Notes: a model not told the origin generated them from the sequence alone. 64,000 bases of DNA from Klebsiella electrica (GCF_006711645.1 NZ_CP041247.1:3658001-3722000); one strand, 5' to 3'. Positions 1 to 9,788 are shown, counted from the first letter of the stretch. Translations and numbers: made by a program.

Positions 1-21
1 CCGGACCTGCGGGCCGTGTAG

Positions 22-47
22 ATCGGGTAAGCACAGCGCGACCCGAT
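22..47. repeat. REP-like hairpin upstream of ybhR
   Basis: Inverted repeat with arms ATCGGGT and ACCCGAT around a short AAGCACAGCGCG loop. The core resembles the REP core seen many times in the array at 22.4-23.5 kb (GGTAAGCGCAGCGC). It sits between ybhR and a reading frame that stops at base 21, which may be the last codons of the upstream gene (ybhS expected from E. coli order, not provable from 21 bases). Confidence 0.5.
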
Positions 48-61
48 ATGAGGAAGGTACT

Positions 62-1168
62 ATGTTTCATCGCTTATGGACCTTGATTCGTAAAGAGCTG
101 CAATCGCTGCTGCGCGAGCCGCAAACGCGCGCCATTTTGATTATGCCGGTGCTGATTCAGGTGCTGCTGTTTCCCTTCGCCGCGACGCTGGAGGTGACCA
201 ACGCCACCATAGCCATCTACAACGAAGACAATGGTCGTCACGCGGTAGAGCTGACCCAGCGTTTCGCCCGGGCCAAAGCCTTCACCCATGTGATGATCCT
301 CAAAAGCCCGCAGGAGATCCGCCCGACGATCGATGAGCAAAAAGCGCTGTTGCTGATCCGCTTCCCGGCGGACTTCTCGCGCAATCTCGACACCAACCAG
401 CCCGCGCCGCTCCAGCTCTTACTCGACGGCCGCAACTCGAACAGCGCGCAGATCGCCGCCAACTATCTCCAGCAGATAGTCAAAAACTATCAGCAGGAGT
501 TGCTGGAAGGGAAAGCGAAGCCGAACAACAGCGAGCTTATCGTGCGCAACTGGTATAACCCGAATCTCGATTACAAATGGTTTGTGGTGCCGTCGCTTAT
601 CGCCATGATCACCACCATCGGCGTGATGATCGTCACCTCTCTCTCGGTGGCCCGCGAGCGGGAGCAAGGCACGCTCGATCAGCTGCTGGTTTCGCCGCTG
701 GCCACCTGGCAAATTTTCGTCGGCAAAGCGGTTCCGGCGCTGATTGTTGCCACGCTGCAGGCGAGCATCGTACTGGCTATCGGCATCTGGGCGTATCAAA
801 TCCCGTTCGCCGGTTCGCTGCTGCTGTTTTACTTTACGATGGTCATTTACGGTCTGTCGCTGGTGGGGTTCGGCCTGCTGATTTCATCGTTGTGCTCAAC
901 CCAGCAGCAGGCTTTCATCGGCGTTTTCGTCTTTATGATGCCGGCTATCCTGCTTTCCGGCTACGTCTCACCGGTTGAGAATATGCCGCAGTGGCTGCAG
1001 GACGTGACATGGATAAACCCGATTCGTCACTTTACTGATATCACCAAGCAGATTTATTTGAAGGATGCGAGTCTGGAGATTGTATGGGGAAGTTTGTGGC
1101 CGCTACTGGTCATAGCGGCCACAACGGGTTCAGCGGCATATGCGATGTTCCGCAGAAAGATCGCCTGA
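62..1168 (+). CDS. ybhR: YbhR, ABC-2 type multidrug/cation export permease
   Basis: Inner-membrane permease of an ABC exporter, 368 residues, the same length as E. coli YbhR, whose sequence it follows throughout. An N-terminal membrane helix (about residues 22-42) is followed by a large soluble domain (45-170) and then five hydrophobic segments (about 175-365), the usual ABC-2 plan. The ATPase (YbhF) and partner permease (YbhS) would lie upstream, outside the window. An AGGAAGG ribosome site precedes the ATG. In E. coli the YbhFSR pump is linked to cefoperazone and chloramphenicol sensitivity; that role is carried over by family only. Confidence 0.93.
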   Translation: MFHRLWTLIRKELQSLLREPQTRAILIMPVLIQVLLFPFAATLEVTNATIAIYNEDNGRHAVELTQRFARAKAFTHVMILKSPQEIRPTIDEQKALLLIRFPADFSRNLDTNQPAPLQLLLDGRNSNSAQIAANYLQQIVKNYQQELLEGKAKPNNSELIVRNWYNPNLDYKWFVVPSLIAMITTIGVMIVTSLSVAREREQGTLDQLLVSPLATWQIFVGKAVPALIVATLQASIVLAIGIWAYQIPFAGSLLLFYFTMVIYGLSLVGFGLLISSLCSTQQQAFIGVFVFMMPAILLSGYVSPVENMPQWLQDVTWINPIRHFTDITKQIYLKDASLEIVWGSLWPLLVIAATTGSAAYAMFRRKIA

Positions 1169-1177
1169 TCCCCGTCA

Positions 1178-1290
1178 TCGTTCAGGCTGCCTCGGCGTTG
1201 GCTTCCTTACTCACCCCGGTCACATAGCTATCTATGCTCCCGGGGATTCGTCGCGTCGCCGCCTTGATGCAGTCCGAACGCTTTAGGGGA
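1178..1290. repeat. ERIC-like intergenic repeat, copy 1
   Basis: Sequence runs GCTGCCTCGGCGTTGGC, CTCACCCCGGTCAC, a small palindrome ATAGCTATCTAT, then CTCCCGGGGATTC, matching the known ERIC core layout (CTCACCCCAGTCAC... CTCCTGGGGATTCAC). It lies directly after the ybhR stop and is followed by a second, more divergent copy. Confidence 0.7.
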
Positions 1291-1299
1291 TCCTTGCTA

Positions 1300-1437
1300 T
1301 CGTTCAGCCTGCCTCGGCGTTGGCCTGATTACCCGGTCCGTCCTGGGCCTCGCCACGTCGGCCCGTTCGCACAGCTATCTGTGCTTCTGGGGATTGGCAG
1401 CGTTGCCGCCTTGTTGTAGCCCGAACGATTTAGCGTA
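1300..1437. repeat. ERIC-like intergenic repeat, copy 2
   Basis: Second copy in the same orientation, starting CGTTCAGCCTGCCTCGGCGT and ending GCCCGAACGATTTAGC, like copy 1 (CGTTCAGGCTGCC ... GTCCGAACGCTTTAG). Its middle keeps CACAGCTATCTGTG and CTTCTGGGGATTG but the left part has diverged. The last roughly 20 codons of ybhQ on the other strand lie inside this repeat. Confidence 0.65.
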
Positions 1438-1812
1438 TCTGTTTTTATCTTTCGCCAACAGCGACACCACTGCCGGGCCTGCCAGAATCGCCACCCCGGC
1501 GACGGCCAGCAGCAGATTATTGTGCAGCACGCGCGAAAGTAGCCACAGCACGATAACCGCCACGCCAAAGTACCAGGTGGTGGTGAGCTCCTCAAGGAAG
1601 TCACCGACATCACGCCAGCGGGCTTCCTGGTGGCGCTGTAAAAACAGCATCGACAGTAATGTGACGCCGTACAGTACGCACAGCCCTAATCCGACGCGAA
1701 CCAGCGCGCCACTCATCCAACCCATCACCAGTACTGCCACGACCAGTAGATGCAACATAATCTGCCAGCAACTGAGGCCAGTTGCGACGCGTACACGTTG
1801 TTGCCACTTCAT
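1375..1812 (-). CDS. ybhQ: YbhQ, small inner-membrane protein of unknown function
   Basis: 145-residue integral membrane protein with four hydrophobic segments (about 17-38, 41-56, 79-95, 99-117), matching E. coli YbhQ, which is about ten residues shorter as I recall. No function is established. The conserved part ends near LLAKDKNRY. The following residues, rich in Gln, Gly and Asn, are encoded by the ERIC-like repeat at 1300-1437, so the native C terminus has been replaced by repeat-derived sequence. It is convergent with ybhR and divergent from ybhP. Confidence 0.88.
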   Translation of the reverse strand: MKWQQRVRVATGLSCWQIMLHLLVVAVLVMGWMSGALVRVGLGLCVLYGVTLLSMLFLQRHQEARWRDVGDFLEELTTTWYFGVAVIVLWLLSRVLHNNLLLAVAGVAILAGPAVVSLLAKDKNRYAKSFGLQQGGNAANPQKHR

Positions 1813-1943
1813 GGCTTCTCTCCTGAAGGATCTTTATCTGTAACTCAGAGTACCGCACTTTACGGAAAATTCCGGAACACCGCATCTTTTTGTGACACCT
1901 ACTACACTATTTCATTCAGGAAAGTGACATTGACCGGAGAAAC

Positions 1944-2702
1944 ATGGCTGAGCAAACGGGCGGATTTTCGTTAAACGTGCTGACAATTAACATTCATAAA
2001 GGCTTTACGACGTTTAATCGACGCTTCATGTTGCCGGCACTGCGCGACGCCATCCGCAGCGTCAGCGCCGACATCGTCTGTCTGCAGGAAGTCACCGGGG
2101 CGCATGAGATTCATTCGCTGCAGATCGAAAACTGGCCGGATCGCAGCCATTATGAGTTTCTTGCCGATAGTCTGTGGAGCGAATACGCCTACGGACGCAA
2201 CGCGGTCTATCCGGAAGGGCATCACGGCAATGCCGTGCTCTCCCGCTTTCCTATTGAATATACGGAAAATGTTGATATCTCCGTTGGCGACAGCGAAAAG
2301 CGCGGTCTGCTCTACTGCCGGATTGTAGCGCCGCAAAGCGCGGCGCTACACCTGTTTTGTGTGCACCTCGGCCTGAGGACGCGGCAGCGATCGGCCCAGC
2401 TGGCGATGCTCGCCCGGCGGGTCAACGACCTGCCCGCCCGGCAGCCGGTGGTGGTGGCCGGCGATTTTAACGACTGGCGCCAGCAGGCCAACCGGGTGCT
2501 CAAGTCGCAGGCCGGGCTGGAGGAGATCTTTACCCGCGCCCATGGCCGCCCGGCGAGAACCTTTCCGGCGCGTTTTCCGCTCCTGCGCCTTGACCGGATC
2601 TATGTGAAAAATGCGCATGCCAGCCACCCGACGGCGTTGCCGCTTCGACCCTGGCGTCACCTCTCCGATCATGCCCCGCTGAGTGTGGAGATTCATTTAT
2701 GA
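1944..2702 (+). CDS. ybhP: YbhP, endonuclease/exonuclease/phosphatase family protein
   Basis: 252 residues of the EEP metal-dependent phosphodiesterase fold. Visible landmarks are the N-terminal TINIHKGF, the catalytic VCLQEV glutamate (about residue 47), GNAVLSRFP, the VVAGDFNDW motif (about 172) and the C-terminal [10 protein letters not shown] (Asp-His pair). GGAGA precedes the ATG. The stop overlaps the clsB start (TTATGA), so the two are translationally coupled. In E. coli ybhP-clsB-ybhN form one operon, and YbhP is needed for full ClsB activity, as I recall. The true substrate is not known. Confidence 0.92.
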   Translation: MAEQTGGFSLNVLTINIHKGFTTFNRRFMLPALRDAIRSVSADIVCLQEVTGAHEIHSLQIENWPDRSHYEFLADSLWSEYAYGRNAVYPEGHHGNAVLSRFPIEYTENVDISVGDSEKRGLLYCRIVAPQSAALHLFCVHLGLRTRQRSAQLAMLARRVNDLPARQPVVVAGDFNDWRQQANRVLKSQAGLEEIFTRAHGRPARTFPARFPLLRLDRIYVKNAHASHPTALPLRPWRHLSDHAPLSVEIHL

Positions 2703-3943
2703 AATGCCGCTGGCAGGAAGGAAACCGCATTCTGCTTCTGGAGAACGGCGATAACTATTACCCGGCGCTGTTTGCCGCCATCGCCCGCGCGCAGCGAAAA
2801 GTGATCCTCGAAACGTTTATCTGGTTTGAAGATGACGTGGGCTGGCAACTACACGCCGTGCTGCTAAAAGCCGCACGCCGCGGGATACGGGTCGAAGTGC
2901 TGCTCGACGGCTACGGTTCTCCCGATCTGAGCGAGCGTTTCGTCAATGAACTGAGTGCCGCCGGCGTGATTTTTCGCTACTACGATCCGCGCCCGCGTCT
3001 GTTCGGCATGCGGACCAATCTGTTTCGCCGCATGCACCGCAAAATCGTGGTGATCGATGAGACGACGGCCTTCGTCGGGGGCATCAATTACTCCGCCGAG
3101 CATATGACCGACTACGGCCCGGAGGCAAAACAGGACTATGCCGTTCAGGTGGAGGGGCCGGTGGTGCAGGATATCCTGCAATTTGAGCTGGAGAATCTCC
3201 CGGCCAGCGAAGAGACCCGCCGCTGGTGGCGTCGGCGTCGCCACCAGCCGGCGATCAACCGCAGCCCCGGGGAAGCACAGGCGCTGTTTGTCTGGCGGGA
3301 TAATCACGAACATCGCGATGATATTGAACGCCATTATCTCAAGATGCTGGCTAACGCCCGCCGGGAAGTGATCATTGCCAACGCCTACTTTTTCCCCGGC
3401 TACCGGCTGCTGCATGCGATGCGTAACGCCGCCCGCCGCGGCGTGCGGGTTAAGCTGATTGTGCAGGGCGAGCCGGATATTCCGATCGTTAAAGTCGGCG
3501 CCCGCCTGCTGTATCGCTACCTGGTCAACGGCGGCGTACAGGTTTTTGAGTATCAGCGCCGACCGCTGCACGGCAAAGTTGCCCTCGCCGATGACCATTG
3601 GGCTACCGTCGGCTCAAGCAATCTTGACCCGCTCAGCCTGTCATTAAATCTGGAAGCCAACCTGATTATCCACGATCGCCAGTTTAACCAGACCTTACGC
3701 GATAACCTCAACGGGCTGATCGCCGAGGACTGCCAGCAGGTGGACAAATCGATGCTGCCAAAGCGCAGCTGGTGGAATTTGGCTAAGAGCGTGCTGGCAT
3801 TCCACTTTCTGCGTCACTTCCCGGCATGGATAGGCTGGCTGCCTGCCCATACGCCGCATCTGGCGCGGGTGCGCCCGCCGGTACAGCCAGAAATTGAGAC
3901 TCAGGATCGACTGGATGCGACGAATCAGGAGGTGAAACCCTGA
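2699..3943 (+). CDS. clsB: Cardiolipin synthase B
   Basis: 414-residue phospholipase D-family enzyme that condenses phosphatidylglycerol molecules to cardiolipin at the inner membrane. Both HKD motifs are present: [16 protein letters not shown] (about residue 113) and [18 protein letters not shown] (about 290), the second followed by the usual LEANLI stretch. A basic, amphipathic C-terminal region (about 345-385) may bind membrane. The start overlaps the ybhP stop by four bases and its own stop overlaps the ybhN start (TGATG), so the three genes form a tight operon. Confidence 0.95.
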   Translation: MKCRWQEGNRILLLENGDNYYPALFAAIARAQRKVILETFIWFEDDVGWQLHAVLLKAARRGIRVEVLLDGYGSPDLSERFVNELSAAGVIFRYYDPRPRLFGMRTNLFRRMHRKIVVIDETTAFVGGINYSAEHMTDYGPEAKQDYAVQVEGPVVQDILQFELENLPASEETRRWWRRRRHQPAINRSPGEAQALFVWRDNHEHRDDIERHYLKMLANARREVIIANAYFFPGYRLLHAMRNAARRGVRVKLIVQGEPDIPIVKVGARLLYRYLVNGGVQVFEYQRRPLHGKVALADDHWATVGSSNLDPLSLSLNLEANLIIHDRQFNQTLRDNLNGLIAEDCQQVDKSMLPKRSWWNLAKSVLAFHFLRHFPAWIGWLPAHTPHLARVRPPVQPEIETQDRLDATNQEVKP

Positions 3944-4908
3944 TGGCAAAATCGTCCCCTCGCAGGCGGATGGCGAAAAAGATCTTCACCGTCATTTTCC
4001 TCCTCGCCGTCACCGCTCTGCTGGTGGTTTACGCGCAAAAGGTGGACTGGCCGGCGGTGTGGAAGGTGATTCGTCACTATGATAGTGCCGTCCTGCTCGG
4101 CGCTATGGGGCTGACGATAGTAAGCTACCTGATTTATGGCTGCTACGACCTGCTGGGGCGCGCCTGGTGTGGACACAAACTGGCTAAACGGCAGGTGATG
4201 CTGGTGTCGTTTATCTGCTACGCCTTTAATCTGACCCTCAGTACCTGGGTAGGCGGTATCGGGATGCGCTACCGCCTCTATTCGCGCCTGGGTTTGAGCG
4301 GCGGGACCATTACCCGTATTTTCTCATTGAGCATTACCACCAACTGGCTGGGCTTTATTCTGCTGGGCGGCGTCATTTTCACCGCCAATCTGGTGGCGCT
4401 ACCGGCGCAGTGGTATATCAGCCAGGGCACGCTACGGCTCATCGGCGGCGGGCTGCTGGCGATGAGCGCGCTTTATCTGTGGGCCTGCGCGTTCGCCCGC
4501 CGACGCCATCTGACTCTTAAAGGCCAACGGCTGGTACTGCCGTCATGGCGGTTCGCTCTGCTGCAAATGGCGCTTTCGGTGGCCAACTGGATGGTGATGG
4601 GCGCGATTATCTGGCTGCTGATGGCGCAGCAGGTTGATTATTTCCTGGTGCTGGGCGTGCTGCTGGTCAGCAGTATTGCCGGCGTCATTGTGCATATTCC
4701 CGCCGGGATCGGCGTGCTGGAAGCCGTTTTTATCGCCATGCTTTCCGCCGGGTCGATTAGCCGTGGCGAGATTATTGCCGCCCTGCTGGCCTGGCGCGCG
4801 CTGTATTACTTTTTGCCGCTGCTTATCGCTACCGTCTGCTATCTGCTGCTGGAGAGTCGGGCGAAAACGTTACGCGAAAAGAATCAGCGTAAGCTGGCGG
4901 ACGGATAG
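3943..4908 (+). CDS. ybhN: YbhN, UPF0104/LPG synthase-type membrane protein
   Basis: 321-residue inner-membrane protein of the lysylphosphatidylglycerol synthase transmembrane-region family, with about eight hydrophobic segments. It contains the family signature WVGGIGMRYRLYSRLGLS (about residues 104-121) and the HIPAGIGVLEAVF stretch (about 250). It has only the flippase-like half and no aminoacyl-transferase domain. Its start overlaps the clsB stop by one base, suggesting a phospholipid-transport role next to a cardiolipin synthase. Direct function is unproven. Confidence 0.9.
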   Translation: MAKSSPRRRMAKKIFTVIFLLAVTALLVVYAQKVDWPAVWKVIRHYDSAVLLGAMGLTIVSYLIYGCYDLLGRAWCGHKLAKRQVMLVSFICYAFNLTLSTWVGGIGMRYRLYSRLGLSGGTITRIFSLSITTNWLGFILLGGVIFTANLVALPAQWYISQGTLRLIGGGLLAMSALYLWACAFARRRHLTLKGQRLVLPSWRFALLQMALSVANWMVMGAIIWLLMAQQVDYFLVLGVLLVSSIAGVIVHIPAGIGVLEAVFIAMLSAGSISRGEIIAALLAWRALYYFLPLLIATVCYLLLESRAKTLREKNQRKLADG

Positions 4909-4934
4909 GAGAGATGGCCGGAGATAATCTGCGC

Positions 4935-4960
4935 TCCCCGGGCCAGATACAGCCCGGGGA
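4935..4960. terminator. Strong hairpin between convergent ybhN and ybhL
   Basis: Perfect nine-base stem TCCCCGGGC / GCCCGGGGA around CAGATACA, sited between the two convergent stops. No U-tract follows on either strand, so it may be a shared barrier or a decayed REP rather than a classic intrinsic terminator. Confidence 0.5.
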
Positions 4961-4969
4961 CCCAAAGCC

Positions 4970-5674
4970 TTAACGGCGGTTGCCGAAAATACGCAGCAGC
5001 ATCAGGAACAGGTTGATAAAGTCCAGATACAGCGTCAGCGCGCCGAGAATGGAGTACTTACGCAGCGTTGAGGTGTCGCGGGTATCGATCTGCTCGCCGA
5101 TGTTTTTCAGCTTCTGCGTGTCGTAAGCGGTCAGGCCGACAAACACGATCACCCCGATATAGGTAATTGCCCACATCAGCGCTTCGCTCTTCAGCCAGAG
5201 GTTGACCAGCGAAGCCAGGACGATGCCAATTAAGGCCATAAACAGCATGTTGCCAAAACCGCTAAGATCGCGCTTCGTGGTATAGCCGTAAAGGCTCATT
5301 ATCCCAAACATCCCGCCGCTGACCACAAAGGTGCTGGCAATCGACGAATAGGTGTAGACGAGGAAGATACTGGATAGCGTCAGTCCGGTCAGCGCCGAAT
5401 AGAGCATAAACAGCGTAGTCGCCATCCCAGCGCTCAGGCGCTGCACCATCCCGGAGAGCACGAAGACCAGCGCCAGCTGGGCGATAATTAAACCAAAAAA
5501 GGTTATTTTGCTGGAAAAGACGAACATCATGACCGCCGGCGTATTGGCGGCAAACCAGGCAATGAATGCCGTCAACAGCAGCCCGACCGTCATCCAGCCG
5601 TATACCTGGGCCATATAGGTTTGCAGGCCGCCGCGCGCCTGAACAATAGAATCTGAACGAGGGAATCTGTCCAT
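4970..5674 (-). CDS. ybhL: YbhL, Bax inhibitor-1/YccA family membrane protein
   Basis: 234 residues with seven hydrophobic helices and the BI-1 family C-terminal pattern AYDTQKLKNIG (about 188) and YLDFINLFLMLLRIF. The family has a pH-sensitive calcium-leak activity in characterised members; whether that holds for YbhL is not known. In E. coli the paralogue ybhM lies next to it; no ybhM is present here. GGAGACAG precedes the ATG. Confidence 0.92.
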   Translation of the reverse strand: MDRFPRSDSIVQARGGLQTYMAQVYGWMTVGLLLTAFIAWFAANTPAVMMFVFSSKITFFGLIIAQLALVFVLSGMVQRLSAGMATTLFMLYSALTGLTLSSIFLVYTYSSIASTFVVSGGMFGIMSLYGYTTKRDLSGFGNMLFMALIGIVLASLVNLWLKSEALMWAITYIGVIVFVGLTAYDTQKLKNIGEQIDTRDTSTLRKYSILGALTLYLDFINLFLMLLRIFGNRR

Positions 5675-5719
5675 GACTGTCTCCTGATTAACACGTTTTA
5701 TCTTATTAAGCGTATCACA

Positions 5720-6172
5720 CTACCAGCGCTCTGCCGCCTGGCGATCGCTATCGCGCGCATCTACCCAGCGTTCGCCTTCCGCTGTCGCTTCCCGTTTCCA
5801 GAACGGCGCGCGGGTTTTCAGGTAATCCATAATGAATTCCCCGGCGGCAAACGCGCTGCTGCGGTGCGCGCTGGTCACGCCAACAAACACAATCTCTTCG
5901 CCAGGCCACATTTCGCCGATGCGGTGAATCACCGTCACCCGGCCGAGCGGCCAGCGTTCCCGCGCCAGTTCAACGATTTCCGCCAGCGATTTCTCCGTCA
6001 TTCCCGGATAGTGTTCGAGGGTCAGCGCCTTCACGCTGTCCCCGAGATTGTGGTTACGTACTTTTCCGGTAAACGTGACCACCGCGCCGTCTTCATCGCG
6101 CTCGGCCAGCCACGGATATTCGTCGCCGACGCAAAAACGATCGCGACTGACGATGATGCGAGTCTGCGTCAT
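5720..6172 (-). CDS. moaE: Molybdopterin synthase catalytic subunit
   Basis: 150 residues. MoaE inserts two sulfurs into cyclic pyranopterin monophosphate to form molybdopterin, in a heterotetramer with two MoaD. Conserved parts include FTGKVRNHNLGDSV (about 33-46), the active-site stretch VTSAHRSSAFAA (about 99-110) and KTRAPFWKRE with the catalytic lysine (about 119-128). The start codon abuts the moaD stop. It is the last gene of moaABCDE. Confidence 0.96.
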   Translation of the reverse strand: MTQTRIIVSRDRFCVGDEYPWLAERDEDGAVVTFTGKVRNHNLGDSVKALTLEHYPGMTEKSLAEIVELARERWPLGRVTVIHRIGEMWPGEEIVFVGVTSAHRSSAFAAGEFIMDYLKTRAPFWKREATAEGERWVDARDSDRQAAERW

Positions 6173-6421
6173 TTAACCTCCCGTAACCGGCGGAAAGAAC
6201 GCCACTTCGTCGCCGGACACCAGCGGATGGTCAAAGGGGGTCAGCGTCTGGTTTACCGCCGCCAGCAGCTTGCCCTCTTCCAGCGCCAGCGCCCAACGTT
6301 CGCTGCGACCGGCAAGCTGACGCCGCACGGTTTCGACCGTCGACAGCGCATCGACCTCGAGGGTCAGGGATTCGGTGCCAACCAGTTCGCGCACCTGGGC
6401 AAAAAACAGAACCTTAATCAT
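6173..6421 (-). CDS. moaD: Molybdopterin synthase sulfur carrier subunit
   Basis: 82-residue ubiquitin-like sulfur carrier. It ends in the essential Gly-Gly, which is thiocarboxylated by MoeB and then feeds sulfur into MoaE. The start at 6421 ([13 protein letters not shown]) gives the family length; a longer in-frame extension upstream reads through moaC coding sequence and is not credible. It overlaps the moaC end by eight bases and directly abuts moaE. Confidence 0.95.
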   Translation of the reverse strand: MIKVLFFAQVRELVGTESLTLEVDALSTVETVRRQLAGRSERWALALEEGKLLAAVNQTLTPFDHPLVSGDEVAFFPPVTGG

Positions 6422-6902
6422 GCGTCTCGTCCGCCTTGAAATCCCCGGATTTGCCGCCGCTTTTCGCCAGCAGACGCACCGGGCCAATCACCATATCTTT
6501 TTGTACCGCTTTGCACATATCGTAAATCGTCAGCGCCGCCACGGAGGCGGCGGTCAGCGCTTCCATCTCCACGCCGGTTTTGCCGGTCAGACGGCACAGC
6601 GACTCGATGCGTACCCGGTTGTGTTCCGGCTGAGCCTGCAAATTGACTTCGACTTTACTCAGCATCAGCGGATGGCACAGCGGGATCAGCTCCCAGGTGC
6701 GTTTTGCCGCCTGGATACCGGCGATACGAGCGGTGGCGAAGACATCGCCTTTGCGGTGGCTGCCGTCGATGATCATCGCCAGCGTCGTCGGGCGCATTTC
6801 AACATAGGCTTCAGCCCGGGCTTCGCGTACCGTCTCGGCCTTGGCAGAAACATCGACCATGTGCGCCTCGCCGGCGGCGTTAATATGGGTGAGTTGTGAC
6901 AT
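6414..6902 (-). CDS. moaC: Cyclic pyranopterin monophosphate synthase
   Basis: 162 residues, one more than E. coli MoaC. With MoaA it converts GTP through 3',8-cyclo-GTP to cyclic pyranopterin monophosphate. Conserved [15 protein letters not shown] (about 73-87), [14 protein letters not shown] (about 107-120) and YDMCKA with the catalytic aspartate and KDMVIG are intact. Only three bases separate it from moaB, and its 3' end overlaps moaD. Confidence 0.96.
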   Translation of the reverse strand: MSQLTHINAAGEAHMVDVSAKAETVREARAEAYVEMRPTTLAMIIDGSHRKGDVFATARIAGIQAAKRTWELIPLCHPLMLSKVEVNLQAQPEHNRVRIESLCRLTGKTGVEMEALTAASVAALTIYDMCKAVQKDMVIGPVRLLAKSGGKSGDFKADETHD

Positions 6903-6905
6903 CGC

Positions 6906-7418
6906 TTATTTCTTAAGATGAGAGATAAAGTTACAGGGCCGCGTACGGGCATCCAGCTGCGGGGCAATGATATTTTCCCACGCGGTACGGCAGGCTTTGG
7001 TTGAGCCCGGCATGGCAAAAATCAGCGTGCGATTCGCCATACCGGCAATGGCGCGGGATTGCAGCGTCGATGTACCGATTTCCTCGAAGGACAGCATGCG
7101 GAAAACTTCGCCAAACCCTTCGACTTCACGGTCAAACAGCGGCCGCAGCGCTTCCGGCGCCTGATCGCCATCGGTAAACCCGGTTCCACCGGTGATCAGC
7201 ACCACCTGCACATCATCGCTGGCTATCCACGCCGAGACCCGGGCGCGGATGTCGTAGCGGTTCTCTTTAACCATCGCCTTATCGACAATATGGTGGCCCA
7301 CCTCCTGCGCCGCATCACGCAGCCAGTGACCAGAGGTATCATCCTCTTCGCCGCGTCGGCTGGAGACGGTGAGAATAGCAATACGGGTTGGGGTAAACTC
7401 AGCGCTGGCCTGACTCAT
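6906..7418 (-). CDS. moaB: MoaB, molybdopterin adenylyltransferase-family protein
   Basis: 170 residues of the MogA/MoaB fold, with the TGGTGF motif (about 86-91) and MPGSTKACRTAWENII (about 144). In E. coli the adenylyltransferase step is carried by MogA and MoaB is dispensable, so its role in the operon is accessory. It lies 22 bases after moaA in the same transcript. Confidence 0.93.
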   Translation of the reverse strand: MSQASAEFTPTRIAILTVSSRRGEEDDTSGHWLRDAAQEVGHHIVDKAMVKENRYDIRARVSAWIASDDVQVVLITGGTGFTDGDQAPEALRPLFDREVEGFGEVFRMLSFEEIGTSTLQSRAIAGMANRTLIFAMPGSTKACRTAWENIIAPQLDARTRPCNFISHLKK

Positions 7419-7440
7419 CTGTTCGCTCCTTTAGAATGAA

Positions 7441-8430
7441 TTATCCGCCAATATACGACAGGTTTTGCGTAATACCGGTGTTGCCCTGATGCAGGAAATG
7501 GGTTTGTTTTTTCTGGGTTAATGCTTCGGAGATGCGCGCTTCCAGCGCCGCCTGCTGCTGGTCCTCGACAAGCAGGTCGCGCAGTTCCACGCCGCCGTCG
7601 CCGAACAGACACAGATGCAGTTTGCCTACGGAGGAGACACGAAGACGGTTGCAGCTGGCGCAGAAATCCTTCTCGTACGGCATGATTAAGCCTATCTCCC
7701 CGGCGTAGTCCGGGTGACAAAAGACCTGGGCCGGACCGTCGCTGCGTTGGCTGATTTGGTGAATCCAGCCGCGACGCAGCAGTTCATTGCGCAGCACGAT
7801 GCCGGAAATGTGGTGGCGTCGGAACAGGTCGCTGCCCTCGCCGGTTTCCATAAGCTCAATAAAACGCAGCTGAATACGTCGGGGCTGGATCCACGCGAGG
7901 AAGGTATCGAGCTGATGATGGTTCACATCGCGCATCAGCACGGTATTGACCTTCACCTTCTCAAAACCGGCGGCAAAGGCGGCATCAATACCGTCCATCA
8001 CCTGGTGAAATTTATCCTGCCCGGTAATGGCGTGAAACTGGCGCGCATCAAGGCTGTCAACGCTGACGTTAATCGCCGTCAGTCCGGCATCACGCCACCG
8101 GCTGACGTCGCGCGCCAGGCGATAGCCATTGGTGGTGACCGCTATCTGGCGAATCGCGCGGTTTTCACCTACGGCGGCGATGATATCGGCAAAGTCGCGG
8201 CGCAAAGAGGGTTCGCCGCCGGTCAGGCGCACCTTCTCGGTGCCGAGCGCAGAAAACGCGCGCGTGACCCGGCGTACTTCATCAACGCTGAGAAAGCCTT
8301 TGTTGGTGACCGCGCCGGGCTTGTAGCCATCCGGCAGGCAGTAGGTGCAACGAAAGTTACACACATCGGTAATCGACAGGCGCAAGTAATAAAACTTACG
8401 CGCAAATGCATCGGTAAGCTGTGAAGCCAT
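7441..8430 (-). CDS. moaA: GTP 3',8-cyclase
   Basis: 329-residue radical-SAM enzyme for the first step of molybdenum cofactor synthesis. The N-terminal cluster motif CNFRCTYC (about 24-31) binds the SAM-cleaving 4Fe-4S cluster. A second cluster is bound by CASCNRLR and the later Cys in LHLCLFG (about 257-275), and the protein ends in the Gly-Gly needed for activity. The start at MASQLTDAF (8430) matches the E. coli length; the in-frame extension upstream lies in the riboswitch leader. Confidence 0.96.
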   Translation of the reverse strand: MASQLTDAFARKFYYLRLSITDVCNFRCTYCLPDGYKPGAVTNKGFLSVDEVRRVTRAFSALGTEKVRLTGGEPSLRRDFADIIAAVGENRAIRQIAVTTNGYRLARDVSRWRDAGLTAINVSVDSLDARQFHAITGQDKFHQVMDGIDAAFAAGFEKVKVNTVLMRDVNHHQLDTFLAWIQPRRIQLRFIELMETGEGSDLFRRHHISGIVLRNELLRRGWIHQISQRSDGPAQVFCHPDYAGEIGLIMPYEKDFCASCNRLRVSSVGKLHLCLFGDGGVELRDLLVEDQQQAALEARISEALTQKKQTHFLHQGNTGITQNLSYIGG

Positions 8431-8439
8431 ATACACCTT

Positions 8440-8545
8440 TCCAAATACGGGAGACGCGGTCATTTCTTCCCGCGCCCTGGTGACAAGCGAAGCTGTCACG
8501 GCCAAAGCACCATATCTTGCGACACAGGCACAGAGGCTAGAGTGT
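8440..8545 (-). ncRNA. Moco riboswitch in the moaA leader
   Basis: The moaA leader closely follows the E. coli moaA leader: CTCTAGCCTCTGTGCCTG, then GGTGCTTTGGCCGTGACA, a CTTCGCTTG hairpin loop, CACCAGGGCG, a GCGGGAAGAAATGACCGCG hairpin and finally CTCCCGTATTTGGAAAGGTG just before the ATG. This is the Moco RNA motif, which lowers moa expression when cofactor is plentiful. Boundaries are approximate. Confidence 0.85.
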
Positions 8546-8599
8546 TAACTGGTTATGCCGATAGTAGCGCGGAAACGACTGTTTCGCCATTTCCGCTTT

Positions 8600-8623
8600 C
8601 GTTATATAATCATGTATATATCG
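8600..8623. promoter_or_regulatory. ModE-type operator for moa
   Basis: Near-palindrome CGTTATATA-ATCATG-TATATATCG, the ModE consensus layout, placed upstream of the riboswitch where ModE activates moaA in E. coli. The mod operon in this window carries a similar site at 41088-41112. Confidence 0.65.
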
Positions 8624-8764
8624 AGGCAATCGTGCATTTTCGTTACAGAATAGCTAAAAACCAGGCTTTTGCATTGATATCGGTCATTTTGTCAGGATCC
8701 GGGCATCGTCTTTTAGGGGTAGATCGGTTACTGTGAGCCCGTTCAACAGAGATAAGGAATGTGT

Positions 8765-9670
8765 ATGCGCACTCGTACGTTCGCCGATCTTGATCGCGTA
8801 GTGGCACTTGGCGGGGGGCACGGTCTGGGCCGGGTGATGTCGTCGCTCTCATCGCTCGGCTCACGTCTGACCGGGATCGTCACGACTACCGATAACGGCG
8901 GTTCCACGGGGCGAATTCGCCGTTCCGAAGGCGGTATAGCCTGGGGAGATATGCGCAACTGCCTTAACCAGCTGATCGCCGAACCCAGTATTGCCTCGGC
9001 GATGTTTGAGTACCGTTTCGCCGGTAATGGCGAACTTTCCGGGCATAACCTCGGAAATCTGATGTTAAAGGCCCTCGATCACCTGAGCGTACGGCCTTTA
9101 GAGGCGATTAATTTAATCAGAAATCTGCTAAAAGTGGACGCATTCCTGATCCCGATGTCGGAACAACCGGTGGATCTGATGGCCATTGACCACGAAGGTC
9201 ATGAAGTCTATGGCGAAGTCAATATCGACCAGTTGCCAGGTGTCCCGAAGGAGCTGATGCTCACTCCGCCGGTGCCCGCCACCCGCGAAGCGGTAGAGGC
9301 CATCGCGGAAGCCGATTTAATCCTGATTGGGCCCGGAAGTTTCTACACCAGCCTGCTGCCAATTCTGCTGCTCGATGAGATGGCGCAGGCGCTGCGCCGG
9401 ACACCGGCGACAATGGTCTTTATCGACAATCTAGGCAAAGAACATAGCCCGGCGGCGAATCTGACGCTGGCGGACAGGGTCGGGATTATGGAGCGCTATA
9501 TTGGCAAGCGGGTGATCGATGCCATCGTCGTTGGACCGAAAACCGATACGAGCGGACTGGAAAACCGGGCGATCGTTCAGACCCCGCTGGATGCCGCGGA
9601 TGTCCCCTATCGCCACGACCGGATGCTGTTACGCAACGCGCTGGAAAAAGCTATCCAGACCTTAGGTTAG
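8765..9670 (+). CDS. ybhK: YbhK, gluconeogenesis factor (YvcK/CofD-like family)
   Basis: 301 residues of the YvcK/CofD-like fold. The glycine-rich [12 protein letters not shown] (about 13-24), [13 protein letters not shown] (about 42-54), [11 protein letters not shown] and [11 protein letters not shown] motifs form the nucleotide-sugar/phospholactate-type binding site. YvcK proteins bind UDP-sugars and influence wall and carbon metabolism in Gram-positives; the role in enterobacteria is unclear. The start at 8765 is chosen because AAGGAA lies seven bases upstream; a codon-for-codon extension to 8759 is possible. It diverges from moaA. Confidence 0.92.
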   Translation: MRTRTFADLDRVVALGGGHGLGRVMSSLSSLGSRLTGIVTTTDNGGSTGRIRRSEGGIAWGDMRNCLNQLIAEPSIASAMFEYRFAGNGELSGHNLGNLMLKALDHLSVRPLEAINLIRNLLKVDAFLIPMSEQPVDLMAIDHEGHEVYGEVNIDQLPGVPKELMLTPPVPATREAVEAIAEADLILIGPGSFYTSLLPILLLDEMAQALRRTPATMVFIDNLGKEHSPAANLTLADRVGIMERYIGKRVIDAIVVGPKTDTSGLENRAIVQTPLDAADVPYRHDRMLLRNALEKAIQTLG

Positions 9671-9725
9671 CTCGCGGCCAGCGAGAAGAAGCGGGTAATG
9701 ACGCGTCAGACCTTTATATTAAAAT

Positions 9726-9742
9726 GTTAAGGTTGTCTTAAA
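9726..9742 (+). promoter_or_regulatory. PmrA box upstream of eptA
   Basis: GTTAAG-GTTGT-CTTAAA: two direct TTAA half-sites with the five-base spacer of the PmrA (BasR) consensus, each half differing at one outer base. Implies autoregulation of eptA-pmrAB. Confidence 0.7.
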
Positions 9743-9759
9743 ATAAAAGTGGCACCATG

Positions 9760-9787
9760 GCAACTATCTTAGTCCCAGGATAGTTGC
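9760..9787 (+). promoter_or_regulatory. Inverted repeat covering the eptA ribosome site
   Basis: Nine-base arms GCAACTATC and GATAGTTGC with a ten-base loop, ending one base before the eptA ATG. The AGGA Shine-Dalgarno lies at the loop/3'-arm junction, so folding would mask it. A closely similar repeat precedes the PmrR-like gene at 13289-13320. Confidence 0.6.
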
Positions 9788-9788
9788 T

